DNA of 64,000 nucleotides from Enterococcus raffinosus (GTDB taxonomy: Bacteria > Bacillota > Bacilli > Lactobacillales > Enterococcaceae): the NCBI RefSeq assembly GCF_001886185.1, contig NZ_JXLA01000004.1, forward strand, positions 1-64,000, written 5' to 3'. Numbering within the stretch: position 1 is the first letter of the stretch; each line of letters opens with the position of its first letter. The notes below the pieces were generated by a model. It saw only the letters and a list, made by a program, of their open reading frames with translations, did no database searches and was not told where the DNA came from. Below are positions 38,566 through 47,995 of this stretch, piece after piece. The translations under genes were made by a program, and so were the position numbers.

Positions 38566-39507
38566 ATGAAATCGATTGGCACGGGTTATGCCAGTGGGAA
38601 AATTATATTAATGGGAGAACACTCGGTTGTCTATGGAGAACCAGCGATTGCTTTTCCCTTTTCAGGAACAGGAATCCAAGCAACGATTCGCGCGAATAAA
38701 TTAGAATCGTGGATTGAATCCAGTTTCTTTCACGGACCGCTTTCAGAAGCGCCCAGCACAATGCGCAATGTTACGGTCTTACTTTGGTATTTGGTAAAGC
38801 ATTTCAAAATTCCAGAACCATTTTATTTAAAAATAGAAAGTACGATTCCAGCAGAACGCGGAATGGGCTCTAGCGCAGCGGTAGCAGTTGCGATTACTCG
38901 TGCTGTCTTTGATTGGATGGAAGAACCAGCCACTCAGGAAAATGTGCTGCATTTCGTAAATCAAGCAGAAGCTGTGGCGCACGGAAATCCTAGCGGGATT
39001 GATGCGACCACTATTAGCGGTACTGAACCAATTCTTTATCAGAAAGGGATTGGTTTCCAACCCTTCCAATTGAACATGGATGCCTTTTTAGTAGTGGCCG
39101 ATACCGGCATTAAGGGACAGACTCGTAAAGCGGTTAAGGACATTGCTAAACTGATGGAAATGCGTCCTTACGAAACGAATAAGCAAATGCGAACACTGGG
39201 TAAATTGACTGCCCAGGCTCAAAAAGCCATTTTACAAAATCGACCACAAATTTTAGGCGATTGTATGAATCAAGCACAAGGTCTATTGCGTTTATTAGGA
39301 ACAAGCAATCGGCATTTAGATCATTTGATTGAAACGGCATTAGATAATCACGCTTTAGGCGCGAAGCTAACAGGCGGCGGTCGTGGCGGCTGCATGATTG
39401 CTTTAGCTGAAGACGAAACAAGCGGGCGACAATTGCAACAGATTCTATTGGATGCAGGCGCACGAAATACATGGATCGAAGGGTTAGGTGTCTATGCGCA
39501 TGTTTAA
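38566..39507 (+). CDS. mvk: mevalonate kinase
   Basis: The 313-residue GHMP kinase phosphorylates mevalonate with ATP, the first of the lower mevalonate steps to isopentenyl diphosphate. The motifs are GEHSVVYGEPAIAFP, the ATP loop ERGMGSSAAVAVAI, the catalytic region HGNPSGIDATT and the C-terminal KLTGGGRGGCM. The ribosome site (AATAGGGG) is modest. It overlaps the start of mvaD, so the four genes form one tight operon. Confidence 0.97.
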   Translation: MKSIGTGYASGKIILMGEHSVVYGEPAIAFPFSGTGIQATIRANKLESWIESSFFHGPLSEAPSTMRNVTVLLWYLVKHFKIPEPFYLKIESTIPAERGMGSSAAVAVAITRAVFDWMEEPATQENVLHFVNQAEAVAHGNPSGIDATTISGTEPILYQKGIGFQPFQLNMDAFLVVADTGIKGQTRKAVKDIAKLMEMRPYETNKQMRTLGKLTAQAQKAILQNRPQILGDCMNQAQGLLRLLGTSNRHLDHLIETALDNHALGAKLTGGGRGGCMIALAEDETSGRQLQQILLDAGARNTWIEGLGVYAHV

Positions 39508-40489
39508 TGGAAAAGCTCGGGCTTATACGAATATTGCCTTGATAAAATATTGGGGGAAAGAAAATCAAGAGCTGATCATTCCAATGAATAACAGCTTATC
39601 ACTAACATTGGATGCGTTCTATACTGAAACAAGCGTTACTTTTTCAGAAGACGTGTCCGAGGATCTCTTCTATCTAGACAATCAACTGCAGGATTCGAAA
39701 GCGACCCTAAAAGTGAGTCGCTTTCTTGATTTAGTGCGGGCTAAAGCAAACACTAACTTGGCCGCAGTTGTCAAAAGTCAAAACTTTGTCCCTACAGCAG
39801 CTGGCTTGGCTTCTTCTGCTAGTGGGTTGGCCGCTTTAGCTGGTGCAGCCAGTGCAGCGCTAAATTTGGACCTGTCACCAGAAGAATTATCCCGTTTGGC
39901 TCGTCGCGGATCAGGCTCTGCTTGTCGTAGCATTTACGGCGGGTTTGCTGAATGGCAAAAGGGCGACTCCGATGACTCTTCTTTTGCTATCAACATTCCT
40001 AGTGACGGCTTTGAAAACGAGCTTAGTATGCTCTTCATAGTGGTTAACGACGCACAAAAAGACATCTCCAGCCGCGACGGTATGCAGCGAACAGTCGAAA
40101 CATCCGCTTTCTATGACGGCTGGCTACAGACTGTACCGCAAGATCTTAATAAAGCACGAAAAGCCATCGCGGATAAAGATTTTACTGCTCTTGGAGAAGT
40201 CACTGAAGCCAGTGCCTTAAAAATGCATGGAACGACTTTAGCGGCAACTCCCCCATTTACCTATTGGTCAGCAGAAAGTATGAAGGCGATGAATCTCGTT
40301 CGTCAGATCAGACAAAAAGGGCTGGCTTGTTACTTTACGATGGATGCTGGACCTAATGTCAAAATTCTAGTTGAACGTAAAAACGAAGACGCGTTGTTAA
40401 ATACCTTAAAAGACCACTTTGTCCCACAACAAATCGTTGTTGCTCATGCTGGTCCTGCTATTGAAATCTTGTCAGAGGAGGAGAATTAA
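39494..40489 (+). CDS. mvaD: diphosphomevalonate decarboxylase
   Basis: The product of about 331 residues contains ARAYTNIALIKYWGKEN, GLASSASGLAALA and GSGSACRSIYGGFAEW, all typical of MvaD, which decarboxylates mevalonate 5-diphosphate to IPP. ATGs at 39494 and 39500 are both possible; a GTG at 39488 is less likely. TTAGGTG inside the mvk end is the ribosome site. The 14-bp overlap with mvk suggests coupled translation. Confidence 0.97.
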   Translation: MRMFNGKARAYTNIALIKYWGKENQELIIPMNNSLSLTLDAFYTETSVTFSEDVSEDLFYLDNQLQDSKATLKVSRFLDLVRAKANTNLAAVVKSQNFVPTAAGLASSASGLAALAGAASAALNLDLSPEELSRLARRGSGSACRSIYGGFAEWQKGDSDDSSFAINIPSDGFENELSMLFIVVNDAQKDISSRDGMQRTVETSAFYDGWLQTVPQDLNKARKAIADKDFTALGEVTEASALKMHGTTLAATPPFTYWSAESMKAMNLVRQIRQKGLACYFTMDAGPNVKILVERKNEDALLNTLKDHFVPQQIVVAHAGPAIEILSEEEN

Positions 40490-41578
40490 ATGATCGAAGT
40501 GACTGCACCTGGAAAATTATACATCGCCGGTGAATATGCGGTCGTTGAACCGGGACATCCGGCAATCATCGTTGCGATCGATCAATTCATTTCCGTCTCT
40601 ATTGGTCCAGCTAAAAAAAGCGGCAGCATTCAATCCGCTCAATATAGCGACATGCCGATTCGTTGGACACGACGTAAAAATGAATTAGTCTTAGATATTC
40701 GAGACAATCCGTTCCATTATATATTGGCTGCCATTCACTTTACTGAAAAATTCGCTCAAGAAAAAGGCAAGCAGCTAGCCTTCTTCGACCTAAAGGTTAC
40801 CAGCGAATTAGATAATTCCAATGGACGAAAATACGGTTTAGGTTCCAGCGGCGCTGTAACCGTTGCTACTGTCAAAGCATTAAACGCGTTTTACGACTTA
40901 AACCTTTCCCAACTTGAACTATTTAAGCTGGCCACACTAGCTCACTTAAATGTCCAAGGCAACGGCTCCTGCGGCGATATTGCAGCTAGCTGTTATGGCG
41001 GCTGGCTCGCATTTTCAACCTTTGATCATGATTGGGTATTGGATAAATTAGCTACTGAAAAAATGACCACGTTGATTGAAAGTGACTGGCCAAATCTAAA
41101 GATCGAACCCTTGCAAGTTCCCGAAGATTTGCGCTTATTGATTGGCTGGACTGGCAGTCCCGCCTCAACTTCAGATTTAGTGGATCAAGTTCATCAATCC
41201 CGTGAGGAAAAGAAAAACTCTTATGAAAATTTCTTAAACGAGAGTAAAAACTGCGTAGATCTAATGATCCAAGGCTTCAAACAAAACGATATAGCTTTGA
41301 TCCAAAAAATGATTCGCAAAAACCGCAGTTTATTAAACCAGCTTACTAGCCTAAGCAACGTATCCATTGAAACCGAAGAATTGAAACGCTTGAATGACCT
41401 AGCAGAAAAATATGGCGGCGCCGCAAAATCTTCTGGCGCAGGCGGTGGCGATTGCGGAATCGTGATTGTTGATAAACGTGCCGGTATCTTACCGTTGATG
41501 AGTTCGTGGGAAAAAGCGGGCATCACCCCGTTACCTTTACACGTCTACCATCTTACGGAGGATCGCCATGAATCGTAA
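40490..41578 (+). CDS. mvaK2: phosphomevalonate kinase
   Basis: The 362-residue GHMP kinase has PGKLYIAGEYAVVEPGHPA, the ATP loop KYGLGSSGAVTVATV and KSSGAGGGDCGI. It converts phosphomevalonate to the diphosphate. It starts immediately after the mvaD stop, with AGAGGAGGAG as ribosome site, and overlaps fni by 11 bp. Confidence 0.97.
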   Translation: MIEVTAPGKLYIAGEYAVVEPGHPAIIVAIDQFISVSIGPAKKSGSIQSAQYSDMPIRWTRRKNELVLDIRDNPFHYILAAIHFTEKFAQEKGKQLAFFDLKVTSELDNSNGRKYGLGSSGAVTVATVKALNAFYDLNLSQLELFKLATLAHLNVQGNGSCGDIAASCYGGWLAFSTFDHDWVLDKLATEKMTTLIESDWPNLKIEPLQVPEDLRLLIGWTGSPASTSDLVDQVHQSREEKKNSYENFLNESKNCVDLMIQGFKQNDIALIQKMIRKNRSLLNQLTSLSNVSIETEELKRLNDLAEKYGGAAKSSGAGGGDCGIVIVDKRAGILPLMSSWEKAGITPLPLHVYHLTEDRHES

Positions 41579-42611
41579 GGATGAACATGTTTCATTAGCT
41601 AGAGCTTTTCATCAAAAACCCAAAGAAAATGATTTCGATGCAATTCGTCTCATTCATTCTTCTTTGGTCAATACACGTCCAGAAGAAATTGACTTGAGCA
41701 CAGATATTTTAGGACTAAAGCTCAGTGTCCCCTTCTACATCAATGCCATGACTGGTGGCAGTGAAAAAACAAAAAAAATCAATCATGATTTAGCAATCAT
41801 CGCTCGAGAAACCGGCCTAATGATGGCTACTGGTTCAGTTAGCGCAGCATTAAAGGACCCTAGTGTTGCCGATTCCTATACCGTGGTTCGCAAAGTGAAT
41901 CCCAACGGCCTGATCTTAGGTAACATGGGAGCAGGAAGAACCAGCGAAGATGCAAAAAAAATCGTAAACCTGTTACAAGCAGATGGCATGCAGATTCATC
42001 TGAACGTACCACAAGAACTTGTCATGCCTGAGGGCGATCACGATTTTCATGAATGGCAAAAAAATATCGAAGAAACCATCCAGCAATTATCTGTTCCGGT
42101 AATTGTGAAGGAGGTCGGCTTCGGTATGAGCAAAGAAACCATCCAGCAGCTGCAATTGCTTGGTGCCCAAGCGGCAGATGTCTCAGGACGCGGTGGCACG
42201 AACTTTTCTCAAATTGAAAATGCTCGTCGGAAAAAACGTGAATTGGACTATTTGGATGATTGGGGTCAATCAACAGTTATCTCATTGTTAGAAGCTCAAA
42301 CGATCGATGATATGACCATTTTAGCTTCTGGCGGCATTCGTGACGCGTATGATATCTTCAAAGCACTCTGCTTAGGTGCTAAGGCTGTCGGCGTTTCAGC
42401 AGCCATCTTAGATCACCTTATAAGCAATGGCATTGATGCGACAATTGAATTGATCGAAGACTGGAAGACACAGCTGCATCGTTTGTATCTAATGACGGAT
42501 AAAGCTACAACAGCTGATTTGATTCATAACCCTATTATTCTAAGCGGTGCGCCAAAAGAATGGTGCCAAGCTCGAGGAATTGATTATAAAAAATTAGCGG
42601 TACGCTGCTAG
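41568..42611 (+). CDS. fni: isopentenyl-diphosphate delta-isomerase, type 2 (FMN)
   Basis: The 347-residue FMN enzyme interconverts IPP and DMAPP. The marks are INAMTGGSEKT, MATGSVSAAL, NVPQELVMPEGDHDF, VKEVGFGMS, DVSGRGGTNF and ASGGIRDAYDI. ACGGAGG lies inside the mvaK2 end. It completes the lower mevalonate pathway; HMG-CoA synthase and reductase are not in this window. Confidence 0.97.
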   Translation: MNRKDEHVSLARAFHQKPKENDFDAIRLIHSSLVNTRPEEIDLSTDILGLKLSVPFYINAMTGGSEKTKKINHDLAIIARETGLMMATGSVSAALKDPSVADSYTVVRKVNPNGLILGNMGAGRTSEDAKKIVNLLQADGMQIHLNVPQELVMPEGDHDFHEWQKNIEETIQQLSVPVIVKEVGFGMSKETIQQLQLLGAQAADVSGRGGTNFSQIENARRKKRELDYLDDWGQSTVISLLEAQTIDDMTILASGGIRDAYDIFKALCLGAKAVGVSAAILDHLISNGIDATIELIEDWKTQLHRLYLMTDKATTADLIHNPIILSGAPKEWCQARGIDYKKLAVRC

Positions 42612-42612
42612 C

Positions 42613-42647
42613 CAAAAAAGAGGATGCGATCAAATGATTGCGTCCTC
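42613..42647 (-). terminator. terminator of the gntR gene, possibly also of fni
   Basis: GAGGATGCGATC (42620-42631) pairs with GATTGCGTCCTC (42636-42647) with two wobbles. On the minus strand TTTTTT follows. The stem overlaps the last codons of the GntR gene. Confidence 0.8.
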
Positions 42648-43277
42648 TTCGTCTATAAAAATATTTTTTTGAATCATCACCTGAACTTCTTCCACTTTCC
42701 TATCAAGTAATGCTCGATAAATCTTATTATGCAAACTTGTATTATCCTGATACGCTTCCATTCGCAAGACCTGTTGACTCAAATGTAATTTTATATCAGG
42801 AAGTAGCTCATTGTACCACTTGATTAAAAAGGGATTACGACTCATAGCAATAATTTGTTGATGGAAAGTCAAATCTGCATCAATGTATTCGGAAAATTTC
42901 CCCGCTTCCAGCAACTGATTCCGTTGAAACAACACTTCTTTCAACTCCAGCATTTCCTTATCCGTTTGGTATTTTGCTGCCATGATAGATGCTTGGGTCT
43001 CAATCATAGATCGTGCCTGCAAGAGCTCCTTCGTTGAATACTCACCGATTATGCCATTTTTTATGAAAGTTCCAGAACCTTGCTTCACCTCTAAAATATT
43101 ACTAAAAGCTAGAATTTTAACCGCTTCACGCAATGTGGAACGACCAACACCAAAAATCTCAGCTAATTCCTTTTCGACGGGTAGTTTATCTCCTATCATC
43201 AGCTCTTTTTGCTGAATGTAATTCTCCAGCTGTTGAATCGTTTCGTTCACCAGATTGCGATTTTTCGTCATTCTCAT
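42630..43277 (-). CDS. GntR-family (FadR subfamily) transcriptional regulator
   Basis: The 215-residue protein has an N-terminal winged HTH (LPVEKELAEIFGVGRSTLREAVKIL) and an all-helical FCD effector domain with the metal/ligand histidines in DADLTFHQQII and TSLHNKIYRALL. AAGGAAGAGG before the ATG lies inside the MFS gene, so the two genes overlap by 92 bp. It probably controls the MFS gene through the inverted repeat at 44433-44458. The ligand is unknown. Confidence 0.9.
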   Translation of the reverse strand: MRMTKNRNLVNETIQQLENYIQQKELMIGDKLPVEKELAEIFGVGRSTLREAVKILAFSNILEVKQGSGTFIKNGIIGEYSTKELLQARSMIETQASIMAAKYQTDKEMLELKEVLFQRNQLLEAGKFSEYIDADLTFHQQIIAMSRNPFLIKWYNELLPDIKLHLSQQVLRMEAYQDNTSLHNKIYRALLDRKVEEVQVMIQKNIFIDEEDAII

Positions 43278-44412
43278 AGCCTCTTCCTTGAATTGTCAGT
43301 AGTAGTATCCCGCTACACAAAATAATCATACCATATAAGAAGATGTTGAAGGATTTAAAAATATCGACAAAAATCCCTAAAAGAATCGGAATCATTCCAC
43401 CCACAATGTAGCCAAAAGATTGGATCATCCCTGTCCATAAACTTGCCTCTAAAGGATCCTCACTAGCCTGAAGCGGCAACAACATCGCTATAGGAAAATA
43501 ACCGCCTAGACCAAAACCAACCAGAAAAATACCGACAATCAAGAGAAAAAAGACATTCATCATCAAGCAGACTATCCCCAAAACGATCATTACGCCACAA
43601 AAAATGATCCAATTTCGAATCTTTCCCCAATGGTCCATCAATACTGGAATAACAAAACTAAAAAGCATTTGCACAATCACAAACAATGTTAAGTATTGAC
43701 TAGCTGTCTCACGAGAAAAACCTTTTTGAACAAGCAGTTCGACTAACCACGTGCTCATTCCATAAAACATGCCTGATTGTAAGCAAAAAAATAGAACCAT
43801 CTTCCAAGCTTGCTTATTACTAAGTGGAAAACCCTTTACTTTAGCTACTGAGCTCATCATTTGGACAGACTTCTTTCCCATTATAACGAACCAAATTAAT
43901 CCCGCTAAAATAGCTAACAGGCTCCAAATTCCTAACGCAAAGGGCCAAGTGTTTTTAGCTAACGAAAGACTAAACCTCGATGCCGTAGCCGACCCCACCC
44001 CCATACTGATTGAATAAATACCAATTAGCAAGCCTGTTTGTTTTGAAAAAAACTCCTTAATCAAGCTTGAAAGCAAGGGACCGATGATTGCGATTGAAAA
44101 GCCAATGACAATAGCAGAAATGACTAAACTTATATAACTTGAAAATATTCCCCGACTGGCGGTTGCTATCGCCAATAAAAAAAGACAAGCCAGAATGCTT
44201 CGATCACGACCGAATTGTTGCTGCATTCGTTTGACACCAAACGCCATCATGCCCATGCATATTACAGGAATACTTGTTAATAAACTTACTTGAAAATTGT
44301 TCAGCTGCAAGTCCTGCTTGATCATTCCAATTAATGGCGGTATGGATGAAATCCCCAATCGAAGATTCAACGCTACGATAAATACCACAAAAATCATTTT
44401 TTTATTTTTCAT
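43186..44412 (-). CDS. MFS transporter, CynX/NimT-like
   Basis: The 408-residue protein has about twelve membrane spans and begins IFVVFIVALNLRLGISSIPPLIGM, like the CynX/NimT group of MFS carriers, whose substrates include cyanate and various small anions or drugs. The last ~35 residues (after LLLTIQGRG) are hydrophilic and overlap the gntR start in another frame. That tail may be an unnatural extension caused by a lost stop. AAAGGAGTG precedes the ATG. With gntR it forms a regulator-transporter pair. Confidence 0.85.
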   Translation of the reverse strand: MKNKKMIFVVFIVALNLRLGISSIPPLIGMIKQDLQLNNFQVSLLTSIPVICMGMMAFGVKRMQQQFGRDRSILACLFLLAIATASRGIFSSYISLVISAIVIGFSIAIIGPLLSSLIKEFFSKQTGLLIGIYSISMGVGSATASRFSLSLAKNTWPFALGIWSLLAILAGLIWFVIMGKKSVQMMSSVAKVKGFPLSNKQAWKMVLFFCLQSGMFYGMSTWLVELLVQKGFSRETASQYLTLFVIVQMLFSFVIPVLMDHWGKIRNWIIFCGVMIVLGIVCLMMNVFFLLIVGIFLVGFGLGGYFPIAMLLPLQASEDPLEASLWTGMIQSFGYIVGGMIPILLGIFVDIFKSFNIFLYGMIILCSGILLLTIQGRGYENDEKSQSGERNDSTAGELHSAKRADDRR

Positions 44413-44432
44413 GATGCACTCCTTTCAAATTC

Positions 44433-44458
44433 ATATGATGTATTTTAAAACATCATAT
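44433..44458. promoter_or_regulatory. inverted-repeat operator upstream of the MFS-gntR pair
   Basis: ATATGATGT (44433-44441) and ACATCATAT (44450-44458) are perfect 9-bp arms around 8 bases. It lies 21 bp upstream of the MFS ATG. The GntR protein encoded in the same transcript is the likely ligand. Confidence 0.7.
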
Positions 44459-44514
44459 CATTTATCGGAGAGCACATCAATTCGTCGTTCTTTATTTGTG
44501 TCATCTAATTCAAA

Positions 44515-44548
44515 AATCAAAAAAAGAAACCCACGAATGGATTTCTTT
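44515..44548 (-). terminator. terminator of the coiled-coil gene
   Basis: AAAGAAACCCA (44523-44533) and TGGATTTCTTT (44538-44548) form an 11-bp stem with one wobble and a TTCG tetraloop on the minus strand, followed by a T-run. It begins in the stop codon. Confidence 0.82.
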
Positions 44549-45020
44549 ATCTTCTAAGAAGTCGTTGCAGCCAGTTTTTCTTCTCACCGATCCGAATATT
44601 TCCGCTGATTTTTTTTGCATCCAGCATAGATTGAAAATAGATATTGTCTTGCAGTAATAACTGATTAATAATCTGCAAGCGTCTAAAATGCTTTTTCTTG
44701 CTCGCATCGAACTCTAGCTCCTCTGGTAAATTCCCAGAAACCTCAAGACGAGCATAATCTCTTTGAACCAGTTTCATCAGTTCGTATTGCTGCGTCAAAA
44801 GTCGATTGATTTGCTTGATTTCAGGAGGTGCCACAGAAAATTTTGAATCCGAGGGAGCCAAGCGACTCAACGCGGCAACATAATCTTGCATATCTAACAT
44901 AAAGATATGATTTGCTTTACTTGCCATTAACTTCTTTTCATTTGTTAAATAATCAATTAATGCACCTAAACGCGCATTTGATTCACTTAGTTCTTTTATC
45001 TCTCGCTTCAGCTTCTCCAT
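44547..45020 (-). CDS. hypothetical helical (coiled-coil) protein, 157 residues
   Basis: The product is soluble, charged and probably all helical: EKLKREIKELSESNARLGALIDYL and IKQINRLLTQQYELMKLVQRDYARLEV have heptad-like spacing. There is no signal or membrane segment, and the C terminus (KKNWLQRLLRR) is basic. I do not recognise a family. The annotated start has AGGGCATGG context with a GAAGGGTTCGAGG ribosome site. It is monocistronic with its own terminator, and the gap of about 240 bp upstream shows nothing else I can name. Confidence 0.75.
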   Translation of the reverse strand: MEKLKREIKELSESNARLGALIDYLTNEKKLMASKANHIFMLDMQDYVAALSRLAPSDSKFSVAPPEIKQINRLLTQQYELMKLVQRDYARLEVSGNLPEELEFDASKKKHFRRLQIINQLLLQDNIYFQSMLDAKKISGNIRIGEKKNWLQRLLRR

Positions 45021-45260
45021 GCCCTCGAACCCTTCTTCTTATCCTAATTCTAGTCTATCGTTTTTCACAGACTATAACAATCAAAGAGATTCATTTTTCC
45101 TAAAAAAATTGAATCTTTTAAATAAAAACAATCGAAATTATTTTTTTCTAAAAAACATGTAAATTTCCCATAACTCGCTGTTGTCTTTGGGACATCGATC
45201 GAAATAATTTTGACAGCTATCCATTTACTATTTGTTTGCCTAACAGGATAGGAAATGTTC

Positions 45261-45290
45261 AAAAAAAAGAACCCTCATAAAGAGGGCTCT
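45261..45290 (-). terminator. terminator of adhE
   Basis: AGAACCCTC (45268-45276) pairs with GAGGGCTCT (45282-45290) with one wobble, then seven Ts on the minus strand. Confidence 0.9.
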
Positions 45291-45299
45291 TGCTAAGCT

Positions 45300-47900
45300 C
45301 TACGCTTTGTAATCGTAAGCTGTTACGATGATTTCTTTCAGCTCGCTGATTAATGGTTCTTTAGGGTTAGCTGTTGTACATTGGTCTTCGTAAGCTAACT
45401 CAGCCATACGATCCACTGTTGTATTCAATGTTTCTTGAGTCACGCCTTGCGCTTTCAAGTTCATATCAATACCACAAGTTGCTCCTAAGTTGTAAACTGC
45501 TTCGATTAATGCTTCCACTAATTCAGCTGTTGTATTGCCTTTAAGGCCTAAGAACTTCGCGATATCAGCATAATCAGCATCGGCACGGAAGTAGTCATAT
45601 TTAGGGAACATCGCATGTTTTTGAGGATCTTTGGCATTGTAACGGATGATATGAGGCAATAGAATTGCGTTCGTACGTCCGTGAGGAATACCATATTCTC
45701 CACCAATTTTATGAGCGATTGAGTGACAAATTCCTAAGAATGCATTGGCGAAGGCCATACCAGCCATTGCTGATGCGTTATGCATTTTTTCACGTGCTTC
45801 TGGATCAGCTGTTTTAACAGATTTTTCAAGGTTTTCAAAAACGATCTTGATTGCTTGTAAGCTTAATCCGCGAGTGTAGTCAGATGCCATAACAGATACA
45901 TAAGACTCGATCGCATGTGTCAATACGTCCATACCAGTATCAGCTGTTACTGAAGCAGGTACTGTCATAACAAATTGAGGGTCAACAATCGCTACATCCG
46001 GTGTTAACGCGTAATCTGCTAATGGGTATTTCACGTGTGTTTCACTATCTGTAATAACGGCAAATGGTGTTACTTCAGAACCAGTACCAGAAGTTGTCGG
46101 GATACATACGAACTGAGTTTTTTCAGGTTTGCCGATATTGTAAGTCCGTTTACGAATATCTAAGAATTTTTGTTTCGCGCCGAAGAATGAAGTGTCTGGG
46201 TGTTCAAAGAACATCCACATGCCTTTCGCCGCATCCATTGCTGAACCACCACCAAGAGCGATGACTGTATCTGGTTGGAACTCGTTGAACATTTCTAGCC
46301 CTTTGTAAACAGTATTTGTTGAAGGGTTCGGTTCAACATCAGAGAACACTTCGATTTTCACGTCATTTTTACGACGTCCAAGAACTTCGCGAACGATGTC
46401 AGCATACCCAAATTGAACCATACCAGGGTCACAAACTAACATAACACGTTCAACATTTTCCATTTGCGTCAAATACAATAGAGAGTTCTTTTCGAAGTAG
46501 ATTTTTGATGGTAATTTAAACCATTGCATATTATTTCTCCGTTTCGCTATAGTTTTAACATTGATTAAGTTAATAGCAGATACGTTCTTAGATACAGAGT
46601 TCTTACCGTATGAACCACAACCAAGAGTCAATGATGGGATCATTTCATTGTAGATGTCACCGATACCGCCTTCAGCAGATGGTGAATTTACTAAGATACG
46701 GCAAGCTTTCATACGCAAACCGAATTTCACTTGTAAATCTTCGTCTTCAGTATGGATAACCGCTGTATGTCCTAATCCGCCTAACTCAAGCATGCCTTGG
46801 CAAAGATCAAATCCATGTTGATGATCATTTGCTTTAATCATAGCTAAAACTGGAGAAAGTTTTTCACGAGATAATGGATAATCCGCACCCACGCCGTCTA
46901 ATTCCGCAATCAGGATTTTAGTTCCAGCTGGAACTTTGATTCCTGCGCGTTGCGCAATATCTTCAGCTGAATGCCCAACGATTGCAGGATTTACTGCATA
47001 TTTTCCTTCGTTCATTACAGCGTCTTCTAATCTCTTCAATTCTGCTTTCTTCACTACATATACTTGATGTGCTTGGAATTCAGCTTTTACTTCTTCGTAG
47101 ACTTCTTTGTCAACGATGACCGCTTGTTCAGAAGCACAAATCATTCCGTTATCAAAAGATTTAGAAACGATCAAATCATTTACCGCACGTTTAATTTTTG
47201 CAGTTTTTTCAATGTATGAAGGTACGTTACCAGCACCTACACCTAAAGCTGGTTTCCCAGTGGAATATGCTGATTTAACCATGCCAGGTCCGCCAGTCGC
47301 AAGGACGATTGCTACACCTGGGTGATTCATTAACATTGAAGTTGCGTCGATCGATGGCTTTTCGATCCATTGGATACAGTTTTCAGGAGCGCCCGCTGCG
47401 ATTGCAGCATCACGAACGATACGTGCAGCTTCAGCTGAACATTTTTGAGCACTTGGATGGAATGCAAAAACGATTGGATTCCCTGTTTTCAATGCAATCA
47501 TTGATTTGAAGATTGTAGTAGAAGTTGGGTTCGTGGTAGGTGTTACCCCACAAACAACACCGACAGGTCCGGCAACTTCAATTAAACCTTTTTGTTTGTC
47601 TTCACCGATTACGCCAACTGTCTTATCATGTTTGATGCTGTTCCAAATATACTCTGATGCGTACATGTTTTTGATTGCTTTATCTTCGACAATCCCACGG
47701 CCAGTTTCCTCAACCGCCATTTTTGCCAACATCATGTGTTTGTCTAGTGCAGCCATTGCCATTTCATGAACGATATGGTCAACTTTTTCTTGATCGAAAT
47801 CTTCCATTTCTTTCAGAGCAACATTTGCTTTTGCCGCTAATTCATCAATCACTTGCTCAACGCTGATCGCGTCTTTTTCCTTTTCAATCGCTTTAGCCAT
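45300..47900 (-). CDS. adhE: bifunctional acetaldehyde-CoA/alcohol dehydrogenase
   Basis: The 866-residue fusion enzyme reduces acetyl-CoA to ethanol via acetaldehyde and regenerates two NAD+. The N-terminal ALDH half has the active cysteine near 255 (NGMICASEQAV). The C-terminal iron-dependent ADH half has GGGSAMDAAKG, THAIESYVS and the metal histidines in CHSIAHKIGGEYGIPHGRTN. TTAGGAGG before the ATG at 47900 sets the start; the open frame to 48014 runs through the promoter and is rejected. Two Rex-like boxes flank the promoter, so high NADH should induce it. AdhE forms spirosome filaments in other bacteria. Confidence 0.97.
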   Translation of the reverse strand: MAKAIEKEKDAISVEQVIDELAAKANVALKEMEDFDQEKVDHIVHEMAMAALDKHMMLAKMAVEETGRGIVEDKAIKNMYASEYIWNSIKHDKTVGVIGEDKQKGLIEVAGPVGVVCGVTPTTNPTSTTIFKSMIALKTGNPIVFAFHPSAQKCSAEAARIVRDAAIAAGAPENCIQWIEKPSIDATSMLMNHPGVAIVLATGGPGMVKSAYSTGKPALGVGAGNVPSYIEKTAKIKRAVNDLIVSKSFDNGMICASEQAVIVDKEVYEEVKAEFQAHQVYVVKKAELKRLEDAVMNEGKYAVNPAIVGHSAEDIAQRAGIKVPAGTKILIAELDGVGADYPLSREKLSPVLAMIKANDHQHGFDLCQGMLELGGLGHTAVIHTEDEDLQVKFGLRMKACRILVNSPSAEGGIGDIYNEMIPSLTLGCGSYGKNSVSKNVSAINLINVKTIAKRRNNMQWFKLPSKIYFEKNSLLYLTQMENVERVMLVCDPGMVQFGYADIVREVLGRRKNDVKIEVFSDVEPNPSTNTVYKGLEMFNEFQPDTVIALGGGSAMDAAKGMWMFFEHPDTSFFGAKQKFLDIRKRTYNIGKPEKTQFVCIPTTSGTGSEVTPFAVITDSETHVKYPLADYALTPDVAIVDPQFVMTVPASVTADTGMDVLTHAIESYVSVMASDYTRGLSLQAIKIVFENLEKSVKTADPEAREKMHNASAMAGMAFANAFLGICHSIAHKIGGEYGIPHGRTNAILLPHIIRYNAKDPQKHAMFPKYDYFRADADYADIAKFLGLKGNTTAELVEALIEAVYNLGATCGIDMNLKAQGVTQETLNTTVDRMAELAYEDQCTTANPKEPLISELKEIIVTAYDYKA

Positions 47901-47920
47901 GTGTATCCTCCTAAAAATTT

Positions 47921-47938
47921 TTGTGTTACTTTTCACAT
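47921..47938. promoter_or_regulatory. Rex-like box 2 of adhE
   Basis: TTGTGTTACTTTTCACAT matches TTGTGA-N6-TCACAA at ten of the twelve fixed positions. It lies between the promoter and ribosome site. Confidence 0.55.
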
Positions 47939-47942
47939 ACAC

Positions 47943-47971
47943 ATCATACAACACAGCCGATCGTTTGTAAA
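47943..47971 (-). promoter_or_regulatory. adhE promoter
   Basis: The minus strand shows TTTACA (47966-47971), a 17-bp spacer and TATGAT (47943-47948), about 43 bp upstream of the ATG. Confidence 0.8.
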
Positions 47972-47977
47972 TAGTTT

Positions 47978-47995
47978 TTGTGATTTTTTTCACAC
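47978..47995. promoter_or_regulatory. Rex-like box 1 of adhE
   Basis: TTGTGATTTTTTTCACAC matches the Rex consensus at all fixed positions but one. It sits just upstream of the -35 box. Confidence 0.75.
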
